In this document: positions 24,927 through 37,216 of the stretch, piece by piece
Layout of the letters: the number at the start of each line of letters is the position of its first letter
How positions within the stretch are numbered: the stretch's first letter is position 1
NCBI GenBank assembly: GCA_905250025.1
Contig: CAJNOJ010000375.1
Location: 1-64,000, forward strand
Origin: Adineta ricciae
Taxonomy: Eukaryota > Rotifera > Eurotatoria > Adinetida > Adinetidae
Direction: 5' to 3'
DNA length: 64,000 nt
Position numbers and translations under genes: made by a program
The notes under the pieces: model-generated
Databases searched by the model: none
What the model was told of the DNA's origin: nothing
Seen by the model: the letters and a program-made list of their open reading frames with translations, nothing else

Positions 24927-26736
24927 AAACTTCTTTGAAATCTTTTTCTCCTAATAAGGCTTTGAAGTTTTCGAAATTCTTTAATAAATCAATCTTGAAA
25001 ATTAAATTTAACTATTCTCACATTCATACATACAGAATTTACTGCTTTTCTCATCATTCTAAGTGCATATGACGCAAAAGAAGAATTATTGTTCTGTTCA
25101 TCCTTCATTTACAATTAAGGACTTTTCTTTGATGAACGATATACAGACGTTGACGTTTTCCGATTAGCGATCTTAATTAATCTGATTTATTCATTATCGA
25201 TGATTGAGAGGAGGGAGCGAATGTAATAGTCAAGTAACATCAATAATTCCAACAAAAATACAGAATAAAATTAAATCTGATTAGGTACTCGGTGAATCTT
25301 CAATAGTACATGTGATATGAATTGAGTGGTAACGGTAAGAGTGAGAACTATTACCATATAAAACTAAAGTCTTATTCACTTTTATAGACAAAGAAAGATT
25401 ATCAAATGGCAGGAATTAGTGGTGAGGCTAGCAGCGATGCATCTCCATCTCTGTGCTTCACATTTAATACAACAGCCCAAGCGAGCCGAAGATTTGAAAG
25501 GAAGGTATGAATTGATTTTCATTATTTTTCATCAAAAAAAGTTTAACTTTAGGATACCAGATATGTATGAAAGAGTTGCAATACGAATGGTAAAACGTCA
25601 TATTTCATGAATAAATATATGGATTAACATCTGCTAAACATAGTTTCATTTAACTGATATATTTTTTGTCAAAGAAAAAATATCCAATGTCAAATGAAAT
25701 CTTGATTTTTACTTCGTAAAATGTCTAATAAAAAAGCAATTTATGAAACGTTTGAGAAGTTGAACAAACCTAAGTATATGGATACCACGTTTTATTGTTT
25801 TAAACAATCAATATAATTGTTATCATCCAGTTGTTAAACTTTGCTAAAAGAAATTACAAGTATCTCGAATAAATAGACTTTCAAGAACCTCATACAAGAA
25901 CAGAAAATATCGTTCAAAATAAATATATAGAATGTATGAAAACTTATTCAACAAAACGGATAAAAGAAACTATTAAAACAGGAGAAAATAAAATGCTGTT
26001 CATGGAACTTAACGCAACATGTATAAGTTGAGTTTGGTTAGTCAACAGAGAGAACAGGCATTCATTTACTGATGAATCATAAAAAGAATTTGAAAACAAT
26101 GTAAAGAGAATATTTATTTTGTTAGAATAAAAGTGTATATCGATGATGAATGGCGTTAAAAGGCAGATTGGCATAATGCTTTTGCCAGTTAAGCATATTA
26201 GAAATAGTATAAGCATTATCTTTACATACTTTTTTCTTCTCAATTTCAATTGCAACATTAGTCAGTTGATCGAATTTATGATTTCGTTTTTTATTGTATA
26301 CTTCAGAAGTTCAGACGAAAAAGTTACATTTTGCACTATATCACTCATCAAACTCGCTTCGCTTTATTTTCTACAGGATGCTGAGTACCGTGACTCTGAT
26401 GTTCAATTATTTCAAGAAGTTTGCTCTAAAAAATTGTAGTCATAAAATTAACGATACTTTGTATCCTTTGCTGAGGCACAATACTTTCAAATGCGACGTG
26501 ACGGACAATGACGTTAAATGTAAACCTCAGTTGTTTTAAATATACTTGTCTCGATTTGAGTTTAAAAAGGCGATAGTTTTACCAGCTAACATTATGTTCC
26601 ACATTTTCTCATGATCATTTCTTTCACACCGCACAATATAAGGCAAAGATTTCAATGTCATTTCCTTAATTTTAGACGCAAGGATATTTGATTCACTGTA
26701 ATCGAGAGAAATTTATTCTGATTGTGAAAAACAACG
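24927..26736. other. Intergenic DNA, no supported gene
   Basis: AT-rich. A short ATG frame at 25406-25504 followed by a GT-AG-like interval was considered but gives no recognisable protein. Confidence 0.45.
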
Positions 26737-28098
26737 ATGCAATCATTAATTAATATCGCTAATCGAATTCGGGCATACGCCGTACAATTGAATTTCTTTG
26801 AAAACGGGAGCACTCGTTTAGATCAATTTCATTTACGTACTACGATAATTTCTACTCGAGTCTATACGACTCTCCTCACACTCGCCATCATCGTTATTGT
26901 CGTAGTTACTTCACTGGTCACTCAATCTGAAGTAAACTATCAAACGTTGCTGAAGAAAAAGTTAACCCAATTATTATGTTCATGCAGTCGTATCACTATT
27001 CCATATGGTAACTTTACTTCAACAATGGTCACTTATCATCTTGTATGTTCGAGCGTGTTCATCTCTGGCAATTGGATTCATCATTTTTTTCAGTTCTAAT
27101 ATTGGAAAGTTATATCAAGCTGATTTTCGTGTATTAGCTAGTAGTTATTTTCAATGACTTGCTGCATTTTGTGTTCATGCTGAAAGATTAGTCTGTGATG
27201 CACTCGATGGTTTTGATTCAGAAATTCTTATCACTCCGTCTGTTTTTTTTCGGAGGACTATCTCAATAGTTACATTCAAGAGAAAAGTAAATATCTGAAA
27301 TTAACAACAGAAAATAATCTCCTTCAGCTGCTTCAGCTAGTGCTCACGACTACCCCTGCTAATGCATTACAAACAGCAATACAGACATCTACAATAACAA
27401 ATGTAATAGGCACCACCATCATATATGCATATATCCCCTTTCTGTTTAATGTTACATTGATATGCAAGTGTGCTTCGCGAAGTAGCTGTTCTCTACCATC
27501 TGGTTTCTTTAATCTTCGCAAAATGCAAATCAGCCCATTTCTCCATTTTCAGCAATCGCCTATATATTATGTGCCAGGATTTGCAGTTGAAGCTCTACTG
27601 CAGTCGATACTTGAATGTTTATTTGATTGGTCATGTCTCAAAACTATACACGCTTTTATTCCATCTAGCAATATTACCGATGCAACTCCTCTCGACACGA
27701 ATAAAACTCGATTCACTCCAAACACATCCATCAGAACAATTGTCAGTAGTTTATTTATCGAAAATTGGACAACAGAACAGTCATTTTCCGATTATTATGC
27801 ACAATTTGCTCCTAACTTGTGCACTTACACATCAGTACATCACAATAATGTATTATATATAATAACCAAACTTTCAGGATTATGTGGTGAATTAAGTGCC
27901 GTTCGTCGTTTGTGTATTCCATTTATGATTGAAAGATGGCGCAAAACAACACGCAATACTTTAACAGTACCTGGTCGTAGTGAGTATCAGTATATAAAGA
28001 TTTCCAGATTTAGTAAATTTTCACCGAATGGGATTTTGTTTTCGAGTTTTTTCACATACACAATGCCTTCAAGCAATGTGACAATAGATACGAACTGA
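26737..28098 (+). pseudogene. TM-ectodomain-TM family, copy A (broken)
   Basis: First of four related genes. The N-terminal part (26737-27099) starts MQSLINIANRIRAYAVQLNF and has a membrane segment after IISTRVY (TTLLTLAIIVIVVVTSL), then a Cys pair in LLCSCSRITIPYGNF and FHxVCS-type motif (YHLVCSSVF). The frame is then lost for about 230 bp and resumes at 27310-27990 with CASRSSCSLPSGFF, VEALLQSILECLFDWSCL, a DYYAQFAPNLCTYTSVH motif and the second membrane segment ending LSGLCGELSAVRRLCIPF. Two terminal membrane helices around a Cys-rich ectodomain resemble the DEG/ENaC channel topology, but this is an inference. At least two frame changes make the copy non-functional. Confidence 0.7.
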
Positions 28099-28108
28099 GA
28101 CAATCGAA

Positions 28109-29351
28109 TCGAATCTCTTCAAGACTCGAACAATGCACACTGATCCATTAGAACGTACCACTTTAAGAATTTCAACTTGGATATATCTTATTCTTTTATG
28201 CTTATCAATGATTATTATTGTTCTATTTACTAGTTTAAGTGTTCAAATCCACCATGAGATTATTGAAGATCTATCAATAGTCGACTTCGAATATTTACCA
28301 GAAAAATATACACGATCAATTCAATGTCCATGCAGTGAAATAATTATTCCACATTATTCGTTTATATCACTTTCTCCTCAATTTCATCTAGTGTGTACAA
28401 GTGACTTTTTATCCGATCTATGGTTTAATTCCATAGCAGAAGCGGGTTGGCCTCAGAAAGTAGACAGAGTTGAAAATATCTTTGTTAGTAGACATAAATA
28501 CTTTAAAAGTCTTTGAAGTCTGTGTCAGCTGACGAAAACGATCGTATTAGACGCATTATCTATTTTTAATCATTCGTCGTTAATCACTGATCAAAGGTTA
28601 TCTCGTGCCGAATTGATAGCTCGTATACGACACGCATTCAACCAGTTTCCATTGGACACAGTAGCTGAAGTGACGTATAGTATTGCACTTGTCCAATCTC
28701 AAATATCGACTATGTATACAACGGGACAAAGTGATGCCTTCTGGAAATTGTCCCCTTGGCATAATCGATCACATTCAAAGTATTGTCAAACAGTATCAAA
28801 ACAATTAGGCAAGTGTTCATGTGCATTTGATGGCAAGTGTAAATTAGAAATGATTTTGTACAACTACACTAATTATTTGGATGTTGATCCACTCAGACCA
28901 ATATTTAAGATCTCAAACATGTTTGTCGGTTGTTTTCCAATTCAATCTCTTCTTCAATCATCATTAGAATGCATGTTTGACCAAACATGTTTGGATCCTC
29001 TCGTAAATCAAATGAAGAATATTATCGCGGTAGCACGCAAACTAAACATATCGATATTACAATGGAATTCGACACGATTTTTTCCTAAGACGCTTATTCA
29101 AGAAATAATTAACGAAATGAGGATTGAAACATGGAATGAAAACATCAATTATAGTAAATATTATGCATACTGTGCGCCCAAACGTTTCCCCTACTCTTAT
29201 ATATTACGTGACAATGCAATCTATGGATTTATTACAATGATTGGTTTATTTGGTGGACTTTCAAGTACTTTGAGAATTATCGTTCCATCTCTCGTTCATC
29301 GGATACGAAACAAGAATCGTACAAGAGGTCAAAGAAATAATATGTCACGTA
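28109..29351 (+). pseudogene. TM-ectodomain-TM family, copy B (one in-frame stop)
   Basis: Best-preserved copy. Coding similarity to the sister N-termini starts before the ATG at 28133 (NLFKTRT precedes it). TM1 follows RISTWIY (LILLCLSMIIIVLFTSL). Ectodomain: IQCPCSEIIIPHYSFISL, FHLVCTSDFLSD, GKCSCAFDGKC, a CF..QSLLQSSLECMFDQTC motif and YYAYCAPKRFPYSYI. TM2: YGFITMIGLFGGLSSTLRI. A TGA at 28514-28516 lies in FKSL-stop-SLCQLTKT; the frame is otherwise open to 29351. After MS a GTAAGT donor at 29352 could splice to an acceptor ending at 29476, continuing in frame into copy C. Function unknown; a ligand-gated channel of the DEG/ENaC type is one possibility. Confidence 0.75.
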
Positions 29352-29476
29352 AGTCAGATTAAAGTATAGGAGCTATTTACAAGGAAGGCAAGGTGAATTG
29401 AAAATTATTATGCATGTTCAACAGTAACAACAGAAAGAGTGAGCGATTGTAAATCAGTTTTCTTTTATTTCCTTCA

Positions 29477-30521
29477 GTTCGTAATCGTTTCGACGATCTT
29501 TCTCGATCAATGAAGAAGAAAGTAATTGAAATAAACCTTTTTGAAAGTGAAGTATCATGGAATGATCATCATCGTCGTCGCAAAGAAATTATTTCAACTC
29601 GTATCTATATTTTTCTTCTTATGCTTTCTGCTATAATTCTTGTCATCTATACTGGAATTTCCGTACGAATACAAACTTTCGAGCAACTTGCATCTAATCC
29701 AAAGTATTCATTTCCATTTCATATGGCTCCTTCGTTTCACTTTCCCTTCGTTACCATCAATTTTGTACAAGTGATTTTGTCGTTCGTAACTCGCTATGGA
29801 TTAATCTCATTTACTCTGACCCAGAATTAATCAACTACGGTTATGATGATTATCGGTTTTTTATCATACCTCATTTTCGATTACTTTTTTCTTTGTGTAC
29901 TCTAGTCAGCAACACATTTACTAACGCTTTATCTATTTTTCGTTCGAAGGCGTACATTAGTAAACAAGCAGAGTCAATTAAAATTGTCAATACTCAAATG
30001 AAGGATGCTCTGAATCAATTTCGATTATCGGTGCCACGAATATTTTTGCGTAGATTCGACTTTATTCGAGATATGGCTCATGGAAATGGATTTATTTCTC
30101 GCACTTCTTCTAACTGGTACAGGGAACCATGGCACCCAGATCGTATGGCAACAATAATAGTTCATGTGGTACCAATGCTTTGTGCGCATCTCCGGCAACT
30201 ATTGATAAATGGATTATACCTGGATTTCTTGTAGGATGTTATCCACTCGAATCTCTTCTTCGATCAACTCTCGAATGCCTTTATAATCTACATGTATTAA
30301 TGGACTCAAAAATATCACGCAATTTTCGAATATTACTTTTCACCCTCTCAATTCGACTCTCTCGTCTTATAATGTTACTATTCAATCTCTTGTTGATGTA
30401 CTTACGTAATTGTTGAGCAAGTCAATCTGATACATATAATCACTACTATTATTGGTCTTTATGGCGGATTGACTATTGCATTGAAGGTTATCGTTCCTAT
30501 TCTTATGACAATAGTGTAATA
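29477..30521 (+). pseudogene. TM-ectodomain-TM family, copy C (broken)
   Basis: Starts after a splice acceptor (TTCCTTCAG) with RNRFDDLSRSMKKKVIEINL, equivalent to the N-terminus of copy A, so no own start codon is needed if it is spliced to copy B. TM1 follows IISTRIY (IFLLMLSAIILVIYTGI). Later pieces match the family in changing frames: FVTINFVQ/SDFVV region (about 29750), QMKDALNQFRLSV, SCGTNALCASPATIDKW, GFLVGCYPLESLLRSTLECLY and, at about 30440-30515, ITTIIGLYGGLTIALKVIVP (TM2). Several frame changes make it inactive. Confidence 0.65.
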
Positions 30522-31397
30522 TCTGATCGTGCGTTGTCAACAGCTGAGGGTTGAGGGTGTGGGTGTGTGAGGGTAAAGGTCAAGATAATGTATTTATCCA
30601 TCAATCTTGTTAGGCGTTTGAATGTATTTTTACTGTTTTTAAATTTCAAGCAATGAAAGTAGCCTATGCCAGAGCTGTTAAAACTCCCGTGAATTCCTGA
30701 ACGAGGATTCGGAAATCATATCTCGATTAGCGAGGGCACGATTGTCAGCTTCGATCAGTAGTGACACCCACCTACACCCACCCAGTAACTGGAACAAAGT
30801 GACATCTAAAGGAATACTTATCCAAGAATTAGAAAAAGCAGTAAAAAATCGAAAAGATGTTGCATTTGAAAGTTGCAACTCTTGGACGAATCGATTGTAT
30901 CGTATGTCTCAACATTATGGAGATTATTTAAGATAATAAGAATATATAGGTTTTGTAGAGAATTCAACGACGAATCTTTTGATAAAAAAGTGTTTTTTAA
31001 GCATTGAGACATAAGTGAAATATATGGAAAATACGGAGAGGCTCATTTATTCTTCGACAACCGTTAATGTCTAGCGTTCTTGTAAAAAGAAGCCGATCTT
31101 GTATTATAAAATTTGATAATTTTATATTGATGCATATACGATTGTAAACTTTTTGGTTTATTTGAGATCACTAATACACAATCGACGAGTAATGTAGGTG
31201 CCTGTTAGCGATAGTTTTATGACAAATTAGCCACTAGGAAGTCAAGCAAGTGGTAGTCTGATGGACAACATTTTGTCCGATAGAAGGAGGACGGTACCCC
31301 GGAGAGAACGACGGGAGAGATTGAGGGCCCATTGTCCTGAGGCACCACCACCAACAACATCGAAGGAGAGGATGATGGGTCATTCAACACACCACAG
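30522..31397. other. Intergenic DNA with G-rich repeat
   Basis: At 30545-30578 there is a short GAGGGTGTGGGTGTGTGAGGG array, which resembles the TGTGGG-type telomeric repeats reported for bdelloids but is too short to call. Small frames at 30742-30936 show no domain. Confidence 0.4.
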
Positions 31398-31751
31398 TCA
31401 ACCATGATCATTTACAACAGCAATAAGGGTGGTAACATAGGTGGCCAGGCAACGCCACAAATTGCCGCCCTCAATCTCTCCGATAAGGAGTCTTGATGGA
31501 GACATGAGGCCCTGCAGTCTTTCTCTTCCTCTTTTATTTATTGTTTGAGAGGTCCATTCGGCCATCTTGNGTTCTTTCGTGCAGACAGTTGTTGTCAGTT
31601 TTTCATCAGATGGCGTGCCAACGGTTTTGGTACAAACAGGATCAACAGCATCAAGTAGCTTTCGATCTTCTGTATCAACCGAAGGAATCGTCCAACTGTG
31701 TGCGATGGCAATGAGCACTAAGAGACAGGTTACTTGCATTAAACCGGCCAT
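31398..31751 (-). CDS. Small secreted protein, unknown
   Basis: A 117-codon frame starting MAGLMQVTCLLVLIAIAHSW, a textbook signal peptide. The mature part (TIPSVDTEDRKLLDAVDPVC ...) has three or four cysteines and no recognised domain. One codon contains an unread base (N at 31570), so that residue is unknown. A TATA box on the same strand sits 77 bp upstream. It is the only gene on the minus strand within the membrane-protein array. A secreted effector or structural peptide is possible, but no function can be assigned. Confidence 0.6.
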   Translation of the reverse strand: MAGLMQVTCLLVLIAIAHSWTIPSVDTEDRKLLDAVDPVCTKTVGTPSDEKLTTTVCTKEXKMAEWTSQTINKRGRERLQGLMSPSRLLIGEIEGGNLWRCLATYVTTLIAVVNDHG

Positions 31752-31827
31752 GAATATTCAGTGAGCGAGTGTTGCTTGTTGAATGAGTTGATTGTTAACT
31801 GATTTGATTGATATTCCTGCTCGAACG

Positions 31828-31835
31828 TTTATATA
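31828..31835 (-). promoter_or_regulatory. TATA box of the small secreted-protein gene
   Basis: Minus strand reads TATATAAA, 77 bp upstream of the ATG at 31751. Confidence 0.55.
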
Positions 31836-34056
31836 TGCATCGAACGAGAGAAAGCACCTGGCTCTTTATCCCTCTAATCTATTTTTGGATGTTCCCATTG
31901 TAGCAAAATCAAGATCGTTCTCGAATGCGAACAACAACAGGTACATCATTAATTGAAGAGATTAGGCGATGAAGCAAACGCTTGCAGATCTGATTACAAG
32001 CAAGAGGGAGAAAAAAAGATATCAATCACGTGTATATTTTATTGTCTATTGTATTCTCTGTATAACAAAAAGCGTCACACAAAACCATAAAAGCTTTCAG
32101 ATTTCGGTACCATTTTTAGAACCCTTCAGGGGTCGAGCAAAATTTGGTTTTATCTCAAACTTTTTTCAATTTCTCTAAAAATGGTTCTAGCCTTCCAGAG
32201 AACAGTGCATTTTAGTCGCTTTACCTTCCACTCTCTGTTGGTTCTATACTTGATTACTTATCTTTTTTTTTTATCTGTCAATTCTACCCCTGCCCTATCC
32301 TCAGCTACCTATATCTAAGCATATTCTATACTTTCTACTTCTATTCTTAATTTTAACTTTATCCTCAACGGAATTCTCCTACGTCTATCTTCACTTTTAC
32401 GCCATATCTTATTCTTGGTACCTACTTTGATTAGTGAAACATCGATATCTTCGAAATCAGATTATCAGTGATTCGAAGAGTTTCACCTGAGGACCATTTG
32501 CACTTTCAACGGAAAAATCTAATTATGATAGGGATATGATAGGAGTCTAATCTCAAAGTCATGACAGCATTCACGCTCAAGCTTTTCACAAATCGTAAGT
32601 TAAAATTTTTGAATGTGTTTATAAATGCATAAACTAGTTTGCTTTCAAATAATACGAAAGTTTATAAAAATTCTATTCATAGAAATACATTTTGAAGTCA
32701 CTATTAAATAAACTGAACACAAGTTCAGATATAGAAAATGATTTTCCCCTGATTCCAATGCAGGATTGAAAACAAGATTTTTAATTGTCGAGTTTTGACA
32801 AGGTGTTAGTCAATTGATTTTTGCGAAGACATCTGCATTAATCTCTTGCGAAATAGTATATTCAACAATCGAAATATGCACAGATTCTTGCAAAGCTCAA
32901 TACATGCTTACAAGTAGCAAAGAAATATCACATTATAAATTGTTTTGTAAATTTGGAAATATTGTTGGCATTTTCATTACAGTTCATCTANNNNNNNNNN
33001 NNNNNNNNNNNNNNNTATTCGTGACAAAATGCAAAAGATAATATTCAAAATATCGTGAAGAATAGAAACAAACGATAGTGAAAGCTTATAAATGGTGTGA
33101 CATTATGACCAATCAAATCGTCGAATAGCTGGTGATACGATTGCATACTGCAGTTATTTTTATTACAAATAAAAACAGCGAAGTGAGTGACGCTAGTGCG
33201 CGTGACTGCGACGCACAGATCGTTTGCGTACATCACGATGATTAATGCCAATATCGTCCTCACTAACGATGCAATATACCGTTTTGGCGCTGTAGTGACG
33301 TTACTATAAAAAATTAATCGACATGGGGCGACATCAGTCCCCCTACAGTCGACGATCACTCACATCACTACACTCTCACCCTATGAGTCAGCATAGCACA
33401 CATGAGAAAAGTTAGCGCCATATTCAAGTATTTCTTGTCCCGATTCGCCTGTGAACTTGTGCTAGATGTGCAATTTAATTCTCTATCGAATGGTATCAAA
33501 TTCGATGAGAGGTCACCGTCCAAAAAATAAACGTTTTGGAAAAAAAAGTTTTTCATCCATTTTAAAAAATTTTGTATATACTTGCCCGGATTCGCCCTGT
33601 GAAATGTGTTGGCTTTAAAAAATGGATGTGTTAGATTCAGAATTTAATTGTGTATCAAATTATATTATTTTCGACGGAGATTCTCGAACAAAAAACAAGG
33701 TACACCTACAGATCTTCACTCTGAAAGTGTAATAAAATGACGCCGTGAAAAAAATTGTGTGATAAAAAAATACATCAAAAGTTAATATAAAAATGTCATA
33801 TTCTGTTATTTGCTTGTTACCAGCGTTTTACAAATACTCGACAAATTTTAGAGTACTTTGTAATTGGAAAAAACGTTGTTATCTACTGCAATATTGAGAT
33901 ATATAGCATTTGTAACTGATAAACATTGAAGCATGTAAAAAACGCTCTTTGTCATAACTTGTGCATTCTGTGCCGAATAATTCAGAATACTTTTTTCCCA
34001 AAATTCACTATTACTCTCTTAGATTATTAAAAAGTGAAAACGGTTATTCTCGTTAA
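31836..34056. other. Intergenic DNA including an assembly gap
   Basis: AT-rich, no supported gene. 32991-33015 is a run of 25 N, an assembly gap of unknown true size. The stretch 33045-33360 is less AT-rich and has a 104-codon minus-strand frame without domains. Confidence 0.5.
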
Positions 34057-34786
34057 TTGACTATATCGAAAATTGAAAATTTAAATCCCTTTCCATCGAT
34101 TTTGCCCTCAACGGATGAACAACAACTTCGAAATCAACGTATCTCCACTGGATTATTTATCATTCTCTTAGCATCTTCATTAGTCATTCTGATTCTTTAC
34201 AGTTCTCTCATCAATATCACACAAACCATCACCATCGTTCAACCAACAATTCCCAAATATACAGAATTATACTTAACATATTCACAAACAGTATCATGTG
34301 AATGTCAACAAATATCCATAACTTATCAAAAGTTTCTTCAAATCAAATATACATTTCATCAAATATGTTATAGAATTTTCATTACTCAAGATTGGATTAA
34401 TTATTTCCTTTGGTACAATTCACAAAGTACATTAACTAAAAATGATTTTCGTTTTACTAGCGCGAATAGATTTCAATCATTGAATACATTTTGTGATTTA
34501 GTCAATCAAACTATCAATAATCATCTAACTCAGTTCTATTCCAATCAATATGTCACTGCATCAGTTGTTCCTTCATTTACATTCGAATCTCAAATTGATT
34601 CATCTATCTCTCAATTCATTTCTTCAATGACGAATGACTTTTTATCATCACTTTCGACAGCACGACAAATGATACAAAGTAATGCCTTACTCACTGGACA
34701 ACTTACTAATTATGATCTATTTAAAGACTCGTCCACTTCCTATGTATACTCATTTGCACGATGTTTTGGTAACTGTTCGTGTGCAA
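34057..34786 (+). pseudogene. TM-ectodomain-TM family, copy D (cut by an insertion)
   Basis: N-terminal half of a fourth family member: a membrane segment after QRISTGL (FIILLASSLVILILYSSL), then TVSCECQQISITYQKFLQI, FHQICYRIFITQDWINYFLW and CFGNCSCAT. The frame is open from 34057 to the insertion at 34787; the first codon of the open frame is TTG, so the true start is probably in an upstream exon. The second half (Cys-rich block, YY..CAP motif, TM2) was not found beyond the inserted element. It is separated from copies A-C by about 3.5 kb, suggesting dispersed duplication. Confidence 0.7.
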
Positions 34787-35763
34787 CAGAGCTGGGAACA
34801 GGCCACTTTTTTCTGGCTTGGGCTGGCCTGGCAGGCCATCAGGCACCTGTAACAGGCCAAGTGTAATTCCTAAAACTATGGACTGATTCATATTTCCAGC
34901 GTTAATCTGTGATTCATTTTCATAACAATAATAAAATAACATTTTCTCATTACAAAAATACTAAATCAAGTTAAAAAGAGAACTCACAATCATTGTATAC
35001 GTTTTGTGAAACACGATCCGGATGAGAATGTTGAGGTGTTTAATGTAAAAAATTTTACAACCTCTCTCCCTCCCTACAGACCGTTATCGAAACCCATATT
35101 CTAACGAGGAGATCCGAAGGTCATTAGGGCAAACAGTACAATATCATGTAGTTAATTGCATAAAGGCTTAGTATGACACTGCTATAAATACAAACCAAAT
35201 GTCATACAGTCTAACCCATTACTTGTTATCATCCAAATATTTAAAACTCTATTTGCGGTAAGAACCATAATAGGTATAATTTGAATATCATCAATTGGCC
35301 TTACTGATGGAATACATGAGTCAGAAAGAATGATGAAATATAGAGGTGTCTATATAGTCGACATCGGTTAGTAGAATAGTGGTCAAAATTAAGAAAAGAA
35401 ACCTGTATTCGAACTAAATAAAGTGACTCTTTGTCTGGATTGAACAAAAATAAAATTAATTATATGAAATGCATATATTTCCTTTCTTAGTTCATTATTA
35501 TTTAATTCATTGATCTTTATATCTAAAAAAAAGTATTCACCAATCATAAATAATGCATAAAAAATAGAAAAAATGATCATTTTTTGGTGCTATCTTATGT
35601 TTGTAAACTGATGCAAAAAAATAGTTTTTTTTTTTAGGCAGGCCGATAACTTCGGACTGGCCTGGCCTGCAGACCAGAGTAGCGTATATACTCGACGGAC
35701 CAGGCCAGGCCAAATTTTGAAAAATTCAGCCTGGACAGGAGCCGGGCCTGATAAGCAGCTCTG
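34787..35763. mobile_element. Non-autonomous DNA element, 977 bp, inserted in copy D
   Basis: Ends are CAGAGCTG and CAGCTCTG, with G+C-rich subterminal blocks on both sides repeating AGGCC/GGCCTG words (34800-34860 and 35637-35755). The centre is AT-rich and non-coding. The termini look hAT-like. The expected 8 bp duplication is not clean: CAACA occurs just inside or next to both ends (34784-34788 and 35768-35772). Confidence 0.65.
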
Positions 35764-37216
35764 GTCACAACAGGTATAAGCAGTTGATTCAACTGAAGAA
35801 TTCAATATACAATTGACTGTCCTTAGTTTAATATAGAAATATTCGGTCAGAATTATTTAGAATTCCAGACAAACCGAGATTTTTCTGAGTAAAGTGCACG
35901 TTGGGCCATTTTTGCATAATTCAAATAACACAGAGTAAGGTCCAAACAGCACAGCAAAAAATAGCGAATCTGCATTTGAAATGCAAATATTTTTACTTGA
36001 ATGGTAAATAATAGAAATTTGAATACGCTGATAACATTTTTCTATGTTCCATAACCCTAATACTCTCTACGTTTCTAATACTTCTATAGGTCAAACGGCT
36101 ACAATAGTCGTTACAGTGCGTGCATCCCCTGTAGCGCCTGTAGTCCTGCAGGGGTGAGCCTGTATAGCTCCTGTCGTCCCTTGTATTCTGTGACCCCGTA
36201 GCGGCTTGCGGCCCATGGGGGGGGGGTCCAAAGATCCTGAATATAGAACTTACATTCACTATTTTTCTTCGAAAAATAATGTGAGTTCCACAAAACAAGA
36301 AGGATAATGGAATAAGAACGAAAAACTTATAATAAATCGTCATTATCCATCGAGTGAAAATCGCGATTAATCGCCCAAAACTTAGCGATTTTCAAGACAT
36401 GGAGAGTTTCAAAGAATATCCCTAGAATGACTGATATCATACATTTGTTCTAACAACACAAGCGTATATGTGAATGTTGACCGAAAGAATACCGACATCT
36501 TCACTCTCACAGCTTTGCTTTGAGTTGTAATGCATCGATAGTTCTTCAGTAAGATGTGGACAACGAAGCGCGGCAGAATTTCACATTATTTATTCAAATA
36601 CATTGTTGAGAAGCGACAAACAACATCAAAGATATTTTGTGTTAGATTATAATGCTATGATCGTTCCAGCTACTGGTGCAGAATCAATCATCGATTGGGT
36701 TGATTCTTCTTGGTAGACGTCGAAATATTTGAACAGTAACTACCCTCACCGCGCGTGCAAGATAATCACTAGACCACTACACAGTTCAATTAGCCGTGTG
36801 ATTCCTTCGATTAGATTACTGTTGTTCGTGTATGTGTAGCTACAAGATGATGGCGCGCGCATCCCGCAAAGTAAGACTCGTACAATAGATTATTCGAATA
36901 TTCTTCGAATACGATATTTAGACACATTGAAGTGTTGATTGGAGAAGACTTTCGAAGGGACAACAACCTCACCACTCATTAACAAATTATGACCAAGAGA
37001 GAAAAACTTGAGATGTAAGCGTTTGAAGCTTTTTTTAAAATTGTGTGTAAGTATAAAATTTTTTCATTATATAATCACAACTACAAGGGTCACACTGATA
37101 ATTATGAGGAAAATATAGAAATATCTAGAAAGTCGAACACAGAATATAAGATGAAGAAAGAAAGGTATGACTAAAACTGTGACAGAGAAAATAAGATAGA
37201 TTATTGTCATTTTTTT
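35764..37216. other. Intergenic DNA, no supported gene
   Basis: AT-rich apart from a less AT-rich island at 36110-36235 that includes a nine-base G run (36217-36225). Frames on minus at 35993-36343 cross the island but show no domain. Confidence 0.4.

Noticed and set aside
30545-30578. Internal telomeric repeat tract
   Set aside because: It resembles TGTGGG repeats but is only about 30 bp and irregular, too little to call.
36110-36300. G-rich island as a gene or structured RNA
   Set aside because: No domain, no covariation evidence possible from one sequence, and the long G run may be an assembly artefact.
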